A stretch of 53,058 bases of DNA from Paracoccaceae bacterium (GTDB lineage: Bacteria > Pseudomonadota > Alphaproteobacteria > Rhodobacterales > Rhodobacteraceae): the NCBI GenBank assembly GCA_002709405.1, contig PAQV01000090.1, positions 1-53,058 on the forward strand, read 5' to 3'. Position 1 is the stretch's first letter; each line of letters begins with the position of its first letter. The translations under genes were made by a program, and so were the position numbers. Below are positions 1 to 8,420 of this stretch, one piece after another. The notes under the pieces are model-generated. The model was not told the DNA's origin and made no database searches. It saw only the letters and a list, made by a program, of their open reading frames with translations.

Positions 1-851
1 GGGTCCATCGAGATGAACGGCTGGTTGATCTCGGTCTGCGACGAGCTCGACAGTTCGATCTTGGCCTTTTCGGCAGCCTCTTTCAGACGCTGCAGGGCCA
101 TCTTGTCCTGGGTCAGGTCGACGCCGTTCTCTTTCTTGAACTCGTCGGCCAGGTAATTGACGATCCGCATGTCGAAATCTTCACCGCCCAGGAACGTGTC
201 CCCGTTGGTCGATTTCACTTCGAACAGGCCGTCGTCGATTTCCAGGATGGTCACGTCGAACGTACCGCCACCAAGGTCATAGACCGCGATGGTGTGGCTG
301 TTTTCCTTGTCCAAACCATAGGCCAGGGCGGCAGCTGTCGGTTCGTTGATGATCCGCAGCACTTCCAGGCCGGCGATCTTGCCGGCGTCCTTGGTGGCCT
401 GACGCTGGGCGTCGTTGAAATAGGCAGGAACGGTGATGACGGCTTGCGTCACCTCTTCGCCAAGATAGCTCTCGGCGGTTTCCTTCATCTTGCCCAGGAT
501 GAAGGCGGAAATCTGGCTGGGCGAATATTTCTCGCCCTTGGCTTCCACCCAGGCGTCGCCGTTGCCGCCGTTGATCACGGCGTAGGGCAGGTTCTTCTTG
601 TCCTTGGCCAGATCCACGTCGTCCGCACGACGGCCGATCAGGCGTTTGACGCCAAAGACGGTGTTTTCGGGGTTGGTGACCGCCTGGCGCTTGGCCGGCT
701 GACCCACGAGACGCTCGTCATCCGTGAAGGCGACGATCGACGGGGTGGTGCGAGCCCCTTCGGAGTTTTCGATCACACGGGGTTGCGCACCGTCCATGAT
801 GGCGATGCAGCTGTTGGTCGTCCCGAGGTCGATACCGATAACTTTCGACAT
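1..851 (-). CDS. dnaK: DnaK (Hsp70) chaperone, N-terminal part, cut by window edge
   Basis: The reverse-strand reading frame begins at an ATG (851-849) with the classic Hsp70 opening '[15 protein letters not shown]', the phosphate-1 loop of the actin-like ATPase. It continues through 'PSIVAFT' and 'GVKRLIGRR', and about 283 codons lie inside the window. The substrate-binding domain lies beyond base 1. A purine-rich AGAGGGA sits just upstream of the ATG. DnaK is the ATP-dependent cytosolic chaperone that works with DnaJ and GrpE on unfolded proteins. A heat-shock type promoter stands about 110 bases upstream, which fits RpoH control. It is divergent from alkB. Identity is certain from the N-terminal motifs. 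Confidence 0.97.
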   Translation of the reverse strand, partial: MSKVIGIDLGTTNSCIAIMDGAQPRVIENSEGARTTPSIVAFTDDERLVGQPAKRQAVTNPENTVFGVKRLIGRRADDVDLAKDKKNLPYAVINGGNGDAWVEAKGEKYSPSQISAFILGKMKETAESYLGEEVTQAVITVPAYFNDAQRQATKDAGKIAGLEVLRIINEPTAAALAYGLDKENSHTIAVYDLGGGTFDVTILEIDDGLFEVKSTNGDTFLGGEDFDMRIVNYLADEFKKENGVDLTQDKMALQRLKEAAEKAKIELSSSSQTEINQPFISMD

Positions 852-960
852 TTTTGATCCCTCTCATTCAAAGGCGATTTCACGAGACCTGGACCCATTA
901 TGGCATCAAGGTCCCGACTGTGTGGCGCTTCGGTCACATGACCTCGACGCGTCCCGGCGT

Positions 961-989
961 ATATAGGGATGGCATCAAATGCCTGCAAG
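961..989 (-). promoter_or_regulatory. Candidate RpoH (sigma-32) promoter of dnaK
   Basis: On the reverse strand CTTG (989-986) is followed after 18 bases by CCTATAT (967-961). This matches the alphaproteobacterial heat-shock pattern CTTG-N17/18-CYTATNT. The predicted transcript would start near 953 and leave a leader of about 100 bases before dnaK. The match is by eye; the link to dnaK is supported by position and known biology. Confidence 0.65.
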
Positions 990-1066
990 CGCGTGAACGG
1001 CTTGCATTTCGCCTTTCTTCTGCGGTTTGCCTTTCAGTAACACCTGACGGGTAAACGGAGGCCAAC

Positions 1067-1675
1067 ATGGGCGCGGCTGCGGTCGAATTGCGCGGATTTC
1101 GGATCTGGAAGGACTACCTGGACACATCGGGCCAGGCGGCCGTGGTCGATGCCTTGCGCCCGGTTCTGAAGGCCGCTCCGCTGTTTCGCCCGGTCACGCC
1201 GCGCGGGCAGGCGATGTCTGTGCGGATGACCTCGGCCGGGGATTTGGGCTGGGTGACGGACCGTAAGGGGTATCGGTATGAACCGCAGCATCCCTCGGGC
1301 GTGGACTGGCCGGGCATCCCCGAGGCTGTGCTTGCCATATGGCACGGGGTGACAGGGCTGGACCGGCAGCCCGACAGCTGCCTGATCAACTATTACGGCC
1401 AGGACGCCCGGATGAGCCTGCACCAGGACAAGGACGAAGAGGATTACTCTTGGCCCGTGGTGTCGGTGTCGCTGGGCGATGACGGGCTCTTTCGCATCGG
1501 CAACACTACGCGGGGCGGCAAGACGGAATCGATCTGGCTGAACTCGGGCGATGTGGTCGTGATGGGGGGCGAGGCGCGGCTGACCTATCACGGGATCGAC
1601 CGCATCCGCTTCGGCTCGTCCCGGTTGCTGCCCAAGGGCGGGCGGATCAACCTGACGATGCGGGTGGCGGGCTAG
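1067..1675 (+). CDS. alkB: AlkB-type Fe(II)/2-oxoglutarate DNA repair dioxygenase
   Basis: A 202-residue protein that oxidatively removes alkyl groups such as 1-methyladenine and 3-methylcytosine from DNA or RNA. The iron-binding triad is visible as H-x-D in 'MSLHQDKDE' (about residues 119-121) and the distal His in 'LTYHGIDRI' (about 175). The 2-oxoglutarate-binding Arg pair is in 'GGRINLTMR' near the C-terminus. The family-typical 'INYYGQDARM' precedes the HxD. Length fits the AlkB family. A GGAGG ribosome site precedes the ATG. It is divergent from dnaK, and its TAG stop lies directly beside a 272-bp inverted-repeat element. Confidence 0.93.
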   Translation: MGAAAVELRGFRIWKDYLDTSGQAAVVDALRPVLKAAPLFRPVTPRGQAMSVRMTSAGDLGWVTDRKGYRYEPQHPSGVDWPGIPEAVLAIWHGVTGLDRQPDSCLINYYGQDARMSLHQDKDEEDYSWPVVSVSLGDDGLFRIGNTTRGGKTESIWLNSGDVVVMGGEARLTYHGIDRIRFGSSRLLPKGGRINLTMRVAG

Positions 1676-1710
1676 CCTAGGCTCAGGACCCATTGATTGC
1701 ACCGCCTCAG
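1676..1710 (+). repeat. Left terminal inverted repeat of the MITE-like element
   Basis: This arm begins CCTAGGCTCAGGACCCA and ends CACCGCCTCAG. It pairs with 1913-1947 at 34 of 35 positions. The single difference is T here against C in the complement of the right arm, at about base 18. Confidence 0.85.
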
Positions 1711-1912
1711 TTCGGCAGATTTCGTGTCTGACCAGGCGCTTGGCCGCAGGAATAGTGGTTCTATTTCAAGGCCATGCAACAAAGGCAGGCGGGAAATCCG
1801 CCGAATCCGGAGGACGCCGGGAAATGCACGATCTCAGTCGCGTGCTTCCCTCGCCATGACGCCCAGTCGTGACTTCGGAAAGCAAACGCCTGATCTCACG
1901 CATTTTTCGGCG

Positions 1913-1947
1913 CTGAGGCGGTGCAATCAGTGGGTCCTGAGCCTAGG
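1913..1947 (-). repeat. Right terminal inverted repeat of the MITE-like element
   Basis: Reverse complement of 1676-1710 with one mismatch. It overlaps the last five bases of the neighbouring reverse-strand gene, including that gene's TAG stop (1945-1943). Confidence 0.85.
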
Positions 1948-2527
1948 GTCGCAGCGAACAGCAGCCGCGCAGGATGGTCGACTGGTCGATCACCAGGTTG
2001 ACCGACACGCCGTAGGGCCGGTCGGACATGGTGTCGCTGCATTGCTCGGCCACCAGCAGGGCGGCGTGGGTGTCGCCCAGGTCCAGGAAATACCGGCCCT
2101 TCTGCTTGGTGCCCTTGCGGATCTTGCCAGCGGGAAGGGTCACGTCGTCGGATTCCATCCGCGAGAAGACCGCGCTGTCGCCCTGGGTGATGTCCAGGCT
2201 CCAGAAGGGTTCGACCCCGCCGCATTGCATGGAGGTCGCAAACAGCACGCCAGCATCCTCGGGGTGCGGCTTCAGGTAACCCGCAGCCGCCCAGCCCGAC
2301 CCTTCCGGCAGGGCGACCTGCATCCAGTAGCCGTTTTCGCTGACGTCCAGAACCTCGATCCCGGTGGTGTCTGGGGGCAGGGTCCCGATCTCTTCCGCCG
2401 ACGAGGATGGCCCATCCCTGAGGTTCAGCGCATCGTCGATGCCAACCACGTCGTAAAGCTTGGGGAAGGCGGGTTCGGCGGCAGCGGTCCCAGCCAGCGC
2501 GGCGACCAGCAGGGCCAGCGCCTTCAT
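1943..2527 (-). CDS. Secreted SH3b-domain protein of unknown function
   Basis: A 194-residue protein with an N-terminal Sec signal peptide ('MKALALLVAALAGTAAA', cleavage near residue 17). A bacterial SH3 domain follows (about residues 25-85, with 'ALNLRDGPSS' and 'GYWMQVALPEG'). The C-terminal part contains scattered cysteines and ends in 'GCCSLRP'. SH3b domains usually bind peptidoglycan or serve as periplasmic adaptors; the C-terminal part resembles uncharacterised envelope proteins and I do not assign a function. Its ATG overlaps the stop of the upstream permease (ATGA), so the two are translationally coupled. The stop codon lies inside the inverted repeat of the adjacent element, so the C-terminus may have been reshaped by insertion. 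Confidence 0.8.
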   Translation of the reverse strand: MKALALLVAALAGTAAAEPAFPKLYDVVGIDDALNLRDGPSSSAEEIGTLPPDTTGIEVLDVSENGYWMQVALPEGSGWAAAGYLKPHPEDAGVLFATSMQCGGVEPFWSLDITQGDSAVFSRMESDDVTLPAGKIRKGTKQKGRYFLDLGDTHAALLVAEQCSDTMSDRPYGVSVNLVIDQSTILRGCCSLRP

Positions 2528-3345
2528 CGCCGTGCGTTCCAGCTAAGCGACGCGTTCTTGCGTGTGTAGAATTCGCCCATCAGCCCGACCACCACCAGAA
2601 TTATCCCGATGATCAAAGGATATTCCCAATTCGAGTACCGTGGGAAGTAGTTCTTGAAGGCAAAGCCGCGCGACTGGTCGATGATGTGGAACAGCGGGTT
2701 CCAGTCGAACATGGCCAGCATGAAGCTGGGCAGGGTGTTGGCCACGAACATCTTGCCCGAGGCCAGCATGTTGGCCCGCTGGTAGATCTGGCTGAAAACC
2801 TGGGTGAAGACCGGGAACCACGGCTTCAGGGCCAGCAGGACAAGCCCCAGCGCGCAACCCGTGAACCAGGCCAACATCAGCATCGCCAGGCAGCCTATGG
2901 GATCGTAGATCTCGATCGGATTGAAGGCGGCGTGATAGATGTAGAGGATCAGGATCATCGACAGCAGCTGCACGTAGAGCGTGCTGAGCGCCGACGAGGC
3001 GATCGCGATGGCCGTGTTCATCGGCGCGTGTTTCATCATCGGGCTGGTGGGCCCGGCCGATCCCATCACCGCGCCCATGGACTTGATGTTGGTCATGTAC
3101 ATGAAGATGCCGGTCATGATGTAGATCAGGAAATCACCCCGGATCTGCGGCGATCGCATCCCCAGCACCCAGAACATCACGTAGAAGGCCAGCACAAAAA
3201 CCAGCATTTGCAGCATGTTCAGCCCGATGGCCATGAACGCGTTGCTGTGCATGGCCCGGATCGACCGGACGATGGCGTGATACGTGACCTCGGCCATGCC
3301 GACGGCAATCATGAAGTTCGATCGACGTGTAGAGTGCTGAAACAC
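2524..3345 (-). CDS. ABC-2 type permease, capsular polysaccharide/LPS export (KpsM-like)
   Basis: An integral membrane protein of about 273 residues with six hydrophobic segments. Examples are 'MLQMLVFVLAFYVMFW', 'IYIMTGIFMYM' and, near the C-terminus, 'YPLIIGIILVVVGLMGEF'. The layout and the 'RANMLASGKMFVANTLPS' region match the ABC-2 permeases that move capsule or O-antigen chains across the inner membrane. I prefer the GTG at 3345 because a purine-rich site precedes it and longer starts would extend into the divergent promoter region; a later ATG is possible. No cognate ATPase (KpsT-like) is in the window. It is coupled to the downstream SH3b gene and divergent from the glycan operon, which suggests export of that operon's product. 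Confidence 0.8.
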   Translation of the reverse strand: MFQHSTRRSNFMIAVGMAEVTYHAIVRSIRAMHSNAFMAIGLNMLQMLVFVLAFYVMFWVLGMRSPQIRGDFLIYIMTGIFMYMTNIKSMGAVMGSAGPTSPMMKHAPMNTAIAIASSALSTLYVQLLSMILILYIYHAAFNPIEIYDPIGCLAMLMLAWFTGCALGLVLLALKPWFPVFTQVFSQIYQRANMLASGKMFVANTLPSFMLAMFDWNPLFHIIDQSRGFAFKNYFPRYSNWEYPLIIGIILVVVGLMGEFYTRKNASLSWNARR

Positions 3346-3478
3346 TGATCCGTGGCCTCGGTGTGATCCTGTGACGCTGCCCATAAATGGCACGGAGTTC
3401 TTGCCGATCCGTTGCCGCCCAAGCATAAGGTGCGCGGAACGCATTTTCAATCAGACCCCGATAGGACGGAGCTTATTC

Positions 3479-4279
3479 GTGAATTATGACCTACTTGTGC
3501 CCGTGATGAGGAAACTGGCGATCGAAGCCGGTGCCAAGATCATGGAGATCTACAACGCCGATGATTTCGACGTGAAGGTCAAGTCGGACGACAGCCCGGT
3601 GACCGAGGCGGACGAGAAGGCCGATGCGCTGATCTCGGCCGGTCTGACCGAAGCCTTCCCCGACCTGATGCTGGTGACCGAGGAACAATCCGCAAGCCAT
3701 GCGGCCAAGGGCGACACCTTCCTGATCGTCGACCCGCTGGACGGCACCAAGGAATTCATCAACCGCCGCGGCGATTTCACCGTGAACATCGCGCTGGTCG
3801 AGGGCGGCATCCCGACCCGTGGCGTGGTTTATGCTCCGGCCAAGAATCGCATGTTCTTCACCCAGGCCGGCGGCCAGTCGGTCGAGGAAACCGGGGCCTT
3901 CGATCCCGACACCATCGGCGAGACCAAGGACATCAATGTCTCCGACCCCGACAACGGCGGGCTGATGGTCGTGGCGTCGAAATCGCACCGTGACCAGGCC
4001 ACTGACGACTATATCGGCAAGTACGAGGTCAAGGACATGACCTCGGCCGGCTCGTCGCTGAAGTTCTGCCTGATCGCCACCGGCGAGGCCGACCTCTACC
4101 CGCGCCTTGGCCGCACGATGGAATGGGACACCGCGGCCGGCCATGCCGTGCTGAACGGGGCCGGCGGCCAGGTGGTGCGCTTTGATGACCTCAACCCGCT
4201 GGTCTACGGCAAGGACGGCTTTGCCAACCCGTTCTTCATTGCATACGCCCCGGGCGTGGATCTGAAACCCACCGCATGA
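3479..4279 (+). CDS. cysQ: 3'(2'),5'-bisphosphate nucleotidase CysQ
   Basis: A protein of 266 residues that hydrolyses 3'-phosphoadenosine 5'-phosphate (PAP) to AMP, relieving inhibition of PAPS-using enzymes. Metal-binding signatures of the inositol monophosphatase superfamily are clear: 'VTEEQ' (about 63), 'IVDPLDGTKEFI' (about 83-94) and 'EWDTAAGHAVL' (about 214-224). I chose the GTG at 3479 because AGGACGGAG lies eight bases upstream and the length then equals family members; upstream in-frame codons have no ribosome site. It is the first gene of a forward run ending with a sulfotransferase, giving a direct biochemical reason for its presence. kdsB overlaps its stop by ATGA. Confidence 0.93.
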   Translation: MNYDLLVPVMRKLAIEAGAKIMEIYNADDFDVKVKSDDSPVTEADEKADALISAGLTEAFPDLMLVTEEQSASHAAKGDTFLIVDPLDGTKEFINRRGDFTVNIALVEGGIPTRGVVYAPAKNRMFFTQAGGQSVEETGAFDPDTIGETKDINVSDPDNGGLMVVASKSHRDQATDDYIGKYEVKDMTSAGSSLKFCLIATGEADLYPRLGRTMEWDTAAGHAVLNGAGGQVVRFDDLNPLVYGKDGFANPFFIAYAPGVDLKPTA

Positions 4280-5076
4280 GTGTCCTGGTCGTCATCCCGG
4301 CCCGCTATGCCTCGACCCGCTATCCCGGCAAGCCGCTTGTCGAGCTGACCGGCGCCGAGGGCGTGGCGAAAAGCCTGGTCCGGCGCACGTGGGAGGCGGC
4401 GCAATCCGTCTCGGGCGTGGACCGGGTCGTGGTGGCCACGGATGACGACCGGATCCGCGATGCGGCGGAAGGCTTCGGGGCCGAGGTCGTGATGACCTCG
4501 CCCGACTGCGCCAATGGCACCGAACGCTGTGCCGAGGCGCTGGCCACGCTGGGCGGCGAGGTCGAGATCGTCGTGAACCTGCAAGGCGATGCGCCGCTGA
4601 CCCCCCATTGGTTCATCGAGGACCTGGTCGCCGGCCTGCGCGCCGCACCCGATGCGGGTGTCGCCACGCCGGTGCTGCGCTGCGACGGGGCCACGCTGAA
4701 CGCCCTGCTGGCCGACCGCAAGGCGGGGCGCGTCGGGGGGACGACCGCGGTCTTCGGCGCCGGGAACCTGGCGCTCTACTTCTCGAAAGAGGTCATCCCC
4801 TTCACCTCGGACATCTACGCGCCCGACGCGGACACCCCGGTGTTTCACCACGTCGGCGTCTATGCCTACCGCCCCGGCCCGCTGACCGCCTATGGCGCCT
4901 TGCCGCCGGGACCCCTGGAAGGGCTGGAGGGGCTGGAACAGCTGCGGTTCCTCGAAAACGGCCACAAGGTGCTGTGCGTCGAGGTCGACGCGAAGGGGCG
5001 CAGCTTCTGGGAGCTGAACAACCCCGAGGACGTCCCCCGGATCGAGGGCATGATGGCCGAGATGGGGATGCCATGA
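4276..5076 (+). CDS. kdsB: 3-deoxy-manno-octulosonate (Kdo) cytidylyltransferase
   Basis: A 266-residue enzyme that makes CMP-Kdo from CTP and Kdo, the activated sugar used for lipid A-Kdo and for the Kdo linker of group 2 capsules (the KpsU role). The N-terminal nucleotide-binding sequence 'VVIPARYASTRYPGKPL' is diagnostic. 'VVVATDDDRI', 'NLQGDAPL' and 'HHVGVYAYR' complete the fold. Length and motif order match KdsB/KpsU. Start and stop are clear, with ATGA overlap to cysQ and 13 bases to the next gene. The window also carries kdsD on the other strand, so two steps of the Kdo path are present. Confidence 0.93.
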   Translation: MSVLVVIPARYASTRYPGKPLVELTGAEGVAKSLVRRTWEAAQSVSGVDRVVVATDDDRIRDAAEGFGAEVVMTSPDCANGTERCAEALATLGGEVEIVVNLQGDAPLTPHWFIEDLVAGLRAAPDAGVATPVLRCDGATLNALLADRKAGRVGGTTAVFGAGNLALYFSKEVIPFTSDIYAPDADTPVFHHVGVYAYRPGPLTAYGALPPGPLEGLEGLEQLRFLENGHKVLCVEVDAKGRSFWELNNPEDVPRIEGMMAEMGMP

Positions 5077-5089
5077 GGACCGCCCCGGC

Positions 5090-6337
5090 ATGACAGACCT
5101 GCCCGTCAGTGTCGTCATTGTCAGCCGGGATCGGCCCGAGGCCCTGGCGCGCTGCCTGTTGGGCGTGTCGCAACTGCGCTACTCCAATTTCGAAGTGATC
5201 GTCGTCGCCGACAAGGCCGGCATGGCCCGTTTGTGGAGCATGCCCGAAGCCGCCCATGCCAAGCTGGTGCGCTATGACGAGCCCAATATCTCGCACGCGC
5301 GCAACCTGGGCATCGTGGAATCTTCAGGAGAGGTCATTGCCTTCATCGACGACGATGCGGTGCCGGAACCCTCGTGGCTAAGCCACCTGATCCCGCCCTT
5401 CCTGTCGGATCATGTCACCGCGGCGGGGGGCTTCGTGCTGGGCCGCAACGGGATTTCCTACCAGTGGACGGCGCAATCGGTGGACCTGACCGGCCAGGCC
5501 GAGGCCATCCGGGTCGATCCCGACCGGGTGACCCTGCTCAGCCCGAACGATGACCGGGGGATCAAGACCCAGGGCACCAACATGGCGGTGCGCCGGTCGT
5601 GGCTGGCCAGCGAAGGCGGGTTCGATCCGGGGTTTCACTATTACCTGGACGAAACCGACGTGAACCTGCGCCTGGCCGAAATGGGATGCCTGACGGCGGT
5701 GGTGCCCCAGGCCCTGGTCCATCACGGCTATGCGGCCAATGCGGTGCGCACGGCTGACCGGGTGCCGCGCGACCTGTTCGAGATCGGGGCCAGCTGGGCG
5801 GTGTTCCTCGACAAGCATTGCCCGCCCGACTGGCGCACCCGGGCCCTGAACCGGGCCCGCCGGACCGAACGGCTGCGCGCCCTGCGCCACATGGTGGCCG
5901 GCACGCTGGAACCGCGCGATGTCCGTCGGCTGATGAAGGGCTTCGAGGCCGGGGTCGAAGAGGGCCGCGCCCGGGCCCATCGGCGGATGGCCGCCCTGCC
6001 GGAACCGGAAACGGATTTCCGCCGCTATCCGGCCCAGCTTGATCCACCTTCGGTTGTTGTTTCGGGTCGCTCCTGGCAAGCGCGGACCCGGCAGGCGGAA
6101 TCTCTGACGGAACGTCAGGCGGGGCGAGTGGTCACGGAAATCATCCTGTCGCCCACGGCCTGGCGCCACAAGGTCAGCTATGGCCCGGACGGCATCTGGC
6201 ACCAGCGGGGCGGGCTGTTCGGCAAGTCCGACCGGGGTGATTCGTCCTTCAGGATGTGGCGTTTTGCGCGAAGAGTCTCCAGAGAGGCAGACCGTGTTCG
6301 CAGCGCAAGATTAATTCGGAGGGAACTTGCCGATTAG
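5090..6337 (+). CDS. Family 2 glycosyltransferase (GT-A fold)
   Basis: A 415-residue protein opening with the GT2 strand 'VSVVIVSRDRPEALARCL'. A DxD-like 'IAFIDDDAVPEP' lies near residue 86 and 'YLDETDVNLRLAEMG' near 186-200, where the catalytic ED-type motif is expected. The C-terminal 150 residues are Arg-rich with no membrane segments. It is expected to be a cytosolic or membrane-peripheral transferase adding one sugar to the growing glycan. Donor and linkage cannot be read from sequence. It lies 13 bases after kdsB and shares the operon direction. Confidence 0.88.
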   Translation: MTDLPVSVVIVSRDRPEALARCLLGVSQLRYSNFEVIVVADKAGMARLWSMPEAAHAKLVRYDEPNISHARNLGIVESSGEVIAFIDDDAVPEPSWLSHLIPPFLSDHVTAAGGFVLGRNGISYQWTAQSVDLTGQAEAIRVDPDRVTLLSPNDDRGIKTQGTNMAVRRSWLASEGGFDPGFHYYLDETDVNLRLAEMGCLTAVVPQALVHHGYAANAVRTADRVPRDLFEIGASWAVFLDKHCPPDWRTRALNRARRTERLRALRHMVAGTLEPRDVRRLMKGFEAGVEEGRARAHRRMAALPEPETDFRRYPAQLDPPSVVVSGRSWQARTRQAESLTERQAGRVVTEIILSPTAWRHKVSYGPDGIWHQRGGLFGKSDRGDSSFRMWRFARRVSREADRVRSARLIRRELAD

Positions 6338-6452
6338 CCACGGCGTTAAACGAAGTAGGGACATCTTTTTACGTGCCAACCGAAAGTGTGTTATGCACGT
6401 GCAGAGAGCATACTTAACTGAACAGACCCAATGTGTTGAGGTTGAAAAAAAC

Positions 6453-7346
6453 ATGCGCAAACGAGTGACCAAAGCGATCTTCCCGGTGGCCGGCATGGGG
6501 ACACGGTTCCTGCCGGCAACGAAATCGGTTCCGAAGGAGATCATGACGCTGGTCGACCGTCCCCTGGTGCAATACGCGATCGACGAGGCGCGGGCAGCAG
6601 GGATCAAGGAATTCATCTTCGTGACCTCGCGCGGCAAAAGCGCGCTTGAGGACTATTTCGACCATTCGCCCGTGCTGGAGCAGGAGCTTCGCAAGAAGGG
6701 CAAGGACGATCTGCTGGAGATCCTCAAAGATACCAACATGGACAGCGGGGCGATTGCCTACATCCGCCAGCACAAGGCGCTTGGCCTGGGCCACGCGATC
6801 TGGTGCGCCCGCCGCCTGATCGGCAACGAACCCTTCGCCGTGATGCTGCCCGATGACGTGATCGCCGCCGAAACCCCCTGCCTGCAGCAGATGGTCGAGG
6901 CCTACGAGGAAACCGGCGGCAACATGGTCGCGGCCATGGAGGTCCCGCCCGAGCGGACCAAGGCCTACGGTGTCCTGGATGTCGAGGAAGACATGGGCTC
7001 GATGGTCAAGGTGCGGGGCATGGTCGAAAAGCCCGAACCCGCCGAGGCGCCGTCGAACCTGGCGGTGATCGGCCGCTACATCCTCAGCCCCTCGGTCTTC
7101 AAGACGCTCAACAGCATGAAGACCGGCGCCGGCGGAGAAATCCAGCTGACCGACGCCATCGCGGCCGACATCGGCACGGAAAACGGTGTCTACGGCTACC
7201 GCTTCCGCGGCCAGCGGTTCGACTGCGGATCCAAGGCGGGCTTCCTGCAGGCCACCGTTGCCTTCGGCCTGGCCCGTGACGACCTGCGCGACGACCTGCA
7301 TCGGTTCCTGGTGGAAATCACCCAGGTCGACCGGGCCGCCCAGTAA
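6453..7346 (+). CDS. galU: UTP-glucose-1-phosphate uridylyltransferase
   Basis: A 297-residue enzyme that makes UDP-glucose from UTP and glucose-1-phosphate. The signature 'GMGTRFLPATKSVPKEIM' near residues 13-30 and 'FAVMLPDDVI' are diagnostic. Other conserved blocks are 'VEKPEPAEAPSNLAVIGRY', 'GEIQLTDAI' and 'FDCGSKAGFL'. The in-frame region upstream of 6453 is AT-rich and poorly conserved in appearance. The ATG at 6453 gives the usual GalU length, with GAGG about 11 bases upstream. It is followed 14 bases later by galE, so the pair can supply UDP-glucose and UDP-galactose for the transferases of this locus. Confidence 0.95.
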   Translation: MRKRVTKAIFPVAGMGTRFLPATKSVPKEIMTLVDRPLVQYAIDEARAAGIKEFIFVTSRGKSALEDYFDHSPVLEQELRKKGKDDLLEILKDTNMDSGAIAYIRQHKALGLGHAIWCARRLIGNEPFAVMLPDDVIAAETPCLQQMVEAYEETGGNMVAAMEVPPERTKAYGVLDVEEDMGSMVKVRGMVEKPEPAEAPSNLAVIGRYILSPSVFKTLNSMKTGAGGEIQLTDAIAADIGTENGVYGYRFRGQRFDCGSKAGFLQATVAFGLARDDLRDDLHRFLVEITQVDRAAQ

Positions 7347-7360
7347 CGGACGACCCGCAG

Positions 7361-8344
7361 GTGCAGCATGTTCTGGTGACAGGTGGTGCGGGCTATATCG
7401 GCTCGCACGCCTGCAAGGCGCTCAAGGCGGCAGGCTATGTGCCCGTCACCTTCGACAGCTTCGTGACCGGCTGGCGACAGGCGGTCAAGTATGGCCCCGT
7501 GGAAGAGGGCGACCTGCTGGACCGGGCCCGGGTGGACGAGGTCTTCGCGACCTGGAAACCCGTGGCCGTCATGCATTTCGCGGCCATCAGCCTAGTCGGC
7601 GAGGCCATGAAGATCCCGGGAAAGTACTGGCGCAACAACGTGCTGGGCTCTTTGAACCTGATCGAGGCCGCCTGCGCGGCCGGGGTCAAGAAGTTCGTCT
7701 TTTCGTCGACCTGCGCGACCTATGGCGAACATGACAACGTGGTGCTGGACGAATCCACACCGCAGGAACCGCTGAATGCCTATGGCGCCTCGAAGCGCGC
7801 GATCGAGGACATCCTGCGCGATTTCGCGGCCTCGGACGGGCTGGAACACGTGATCTTCCGCTATTTCAACGTGGCCGGGGCGGACCCGGACGGCGAGGTC
7901 GGCGAATTTCACCGCCCTGAAACGCACCTGATCCCCCTGATGCTGGACGCCATCGACGGCAAGCGCGATGCCCTGACGGTGTTCGGCACCGATTACGACA
8001 CGCCCGACGGCACCTGTATCCGCGATTATGTGCATGTCTGCGACCTGGTGGATGCCCATGTCCTGGGCCTGAAATGGCTGGAAGAGGGCAAGGGCAACCG
8101 GGTGTTCAACCTGGGCACCGGAGACGGGTTCTCGGTCCGCGAGGTCATCGATCAGTCGCGTGTGGTGACCAATCGCGAGGTGCCCTATAATGAAGGCCCG
8201 CGGCGGGCCGGTGATGCGGTCAAGCTGGTGTCGGGATCGACCCGGGCCGAGGAAGAACTGGGCTGGCGCCCGACCCGGTCGAAAATGCAGACCATGATCG
8301 CCGACGCCTGGAGATGGCACCAAGCTGGGCATTACGACGAATAA
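7361..8344 (+). CDS. galE: UDP-glucose 4-epimerase
   Basis: A 327-residue short-chain dehydrogenase-type epimerase. The NAD-binding 'VTGGAGYIGSHACKAL' stands at the N-terminus. The catalytic triad is readable as 'SSTCATYGEHD' with Tyr/Lys in 'NAYGASKRAIEDIL' (about Y141, K145). 'YFNVAGADPDGE' and 'RDYVHVCDLVDAH' are typical GalE blocks. It starts at a GTG 14 bases after galU. It interconverts UDP-glucose and UDP-galactose, providing a second donor sugar. The next glycosyltransferase frame runs into the last bases of galE. Confidence 0.94.
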   Translation: MQHVLVTGGAGYIGSHACKALKAAGYVPVTFDSFVTGWRQAVKYGPVEEGDLLDRARVDEVFATWKPVAVMHFAAISLVGEAMKIPGKYWRNNVLGSLNLIEAACAAGVKKFVFSSTCATYGEHDNVVLDESTPQEPLNAYGASKRAIEDILRDFAASDGLEHVIFRYFNVAGADPDGEVGEFHRPETHLIPLMLDAIDGKRDALTVFGTDYDTPDGTCIRDYVHVCDLVDAHVLGLKWLEEGKGNRVFNLGTGDGFSVREVIDQSRVVTNREVPYNEGPRRAGDAVKLVSGSTRAEEELGWRPTRSKMQTMIADAWRWHQAGHYDE

Positions 8345-8420
8345 TCCGCACGTTCCTCCGACGGCGCGGCTTCTGGACCTGACGCGAAGCCTGTCCCGCG
8401 CCGGCCGTCTGCCAACCGGC

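Larger units (their letters stand above)
1676..1947. mobile_element. Probable MITE-like non-autonomous element with 35-bp terminal inverted repeats
   Basis: Two 35-base arms (1676-1710 and 1913-1947) are reverse complements with a single mismatch. They enclose about 200 bases with no convincing reading frame. Weaker complementarity continues inside the arms: CGTG and CAGGCGCTTG on the left match CGTG and CAGGCGTTTG on the right. CTAG occurs at both borders, which would fit a 4-bp YTAR target duplication of the IS5 type, or TA if the arms are read two bases shorter. The position between two convergent stop codons is typical of tolerated insertions. An alternative is a very large bidirectional terminator, but the 200-base spacer and extended arms argue against it. 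The class assignment is inference. Confidence 0.65.

Noticed and set aside
1676-1947. A simple bidirectional terminator
   Set aside because: Arms of 35 bases separated by about 200 bases, without T-runs, do not resemble a terminator.
3390-3415. Sigma-54-like TGGCACG followed by TTGC upstream of cysQ
   Set aside because: The spacing between the GG and GC elements is two bases too long.
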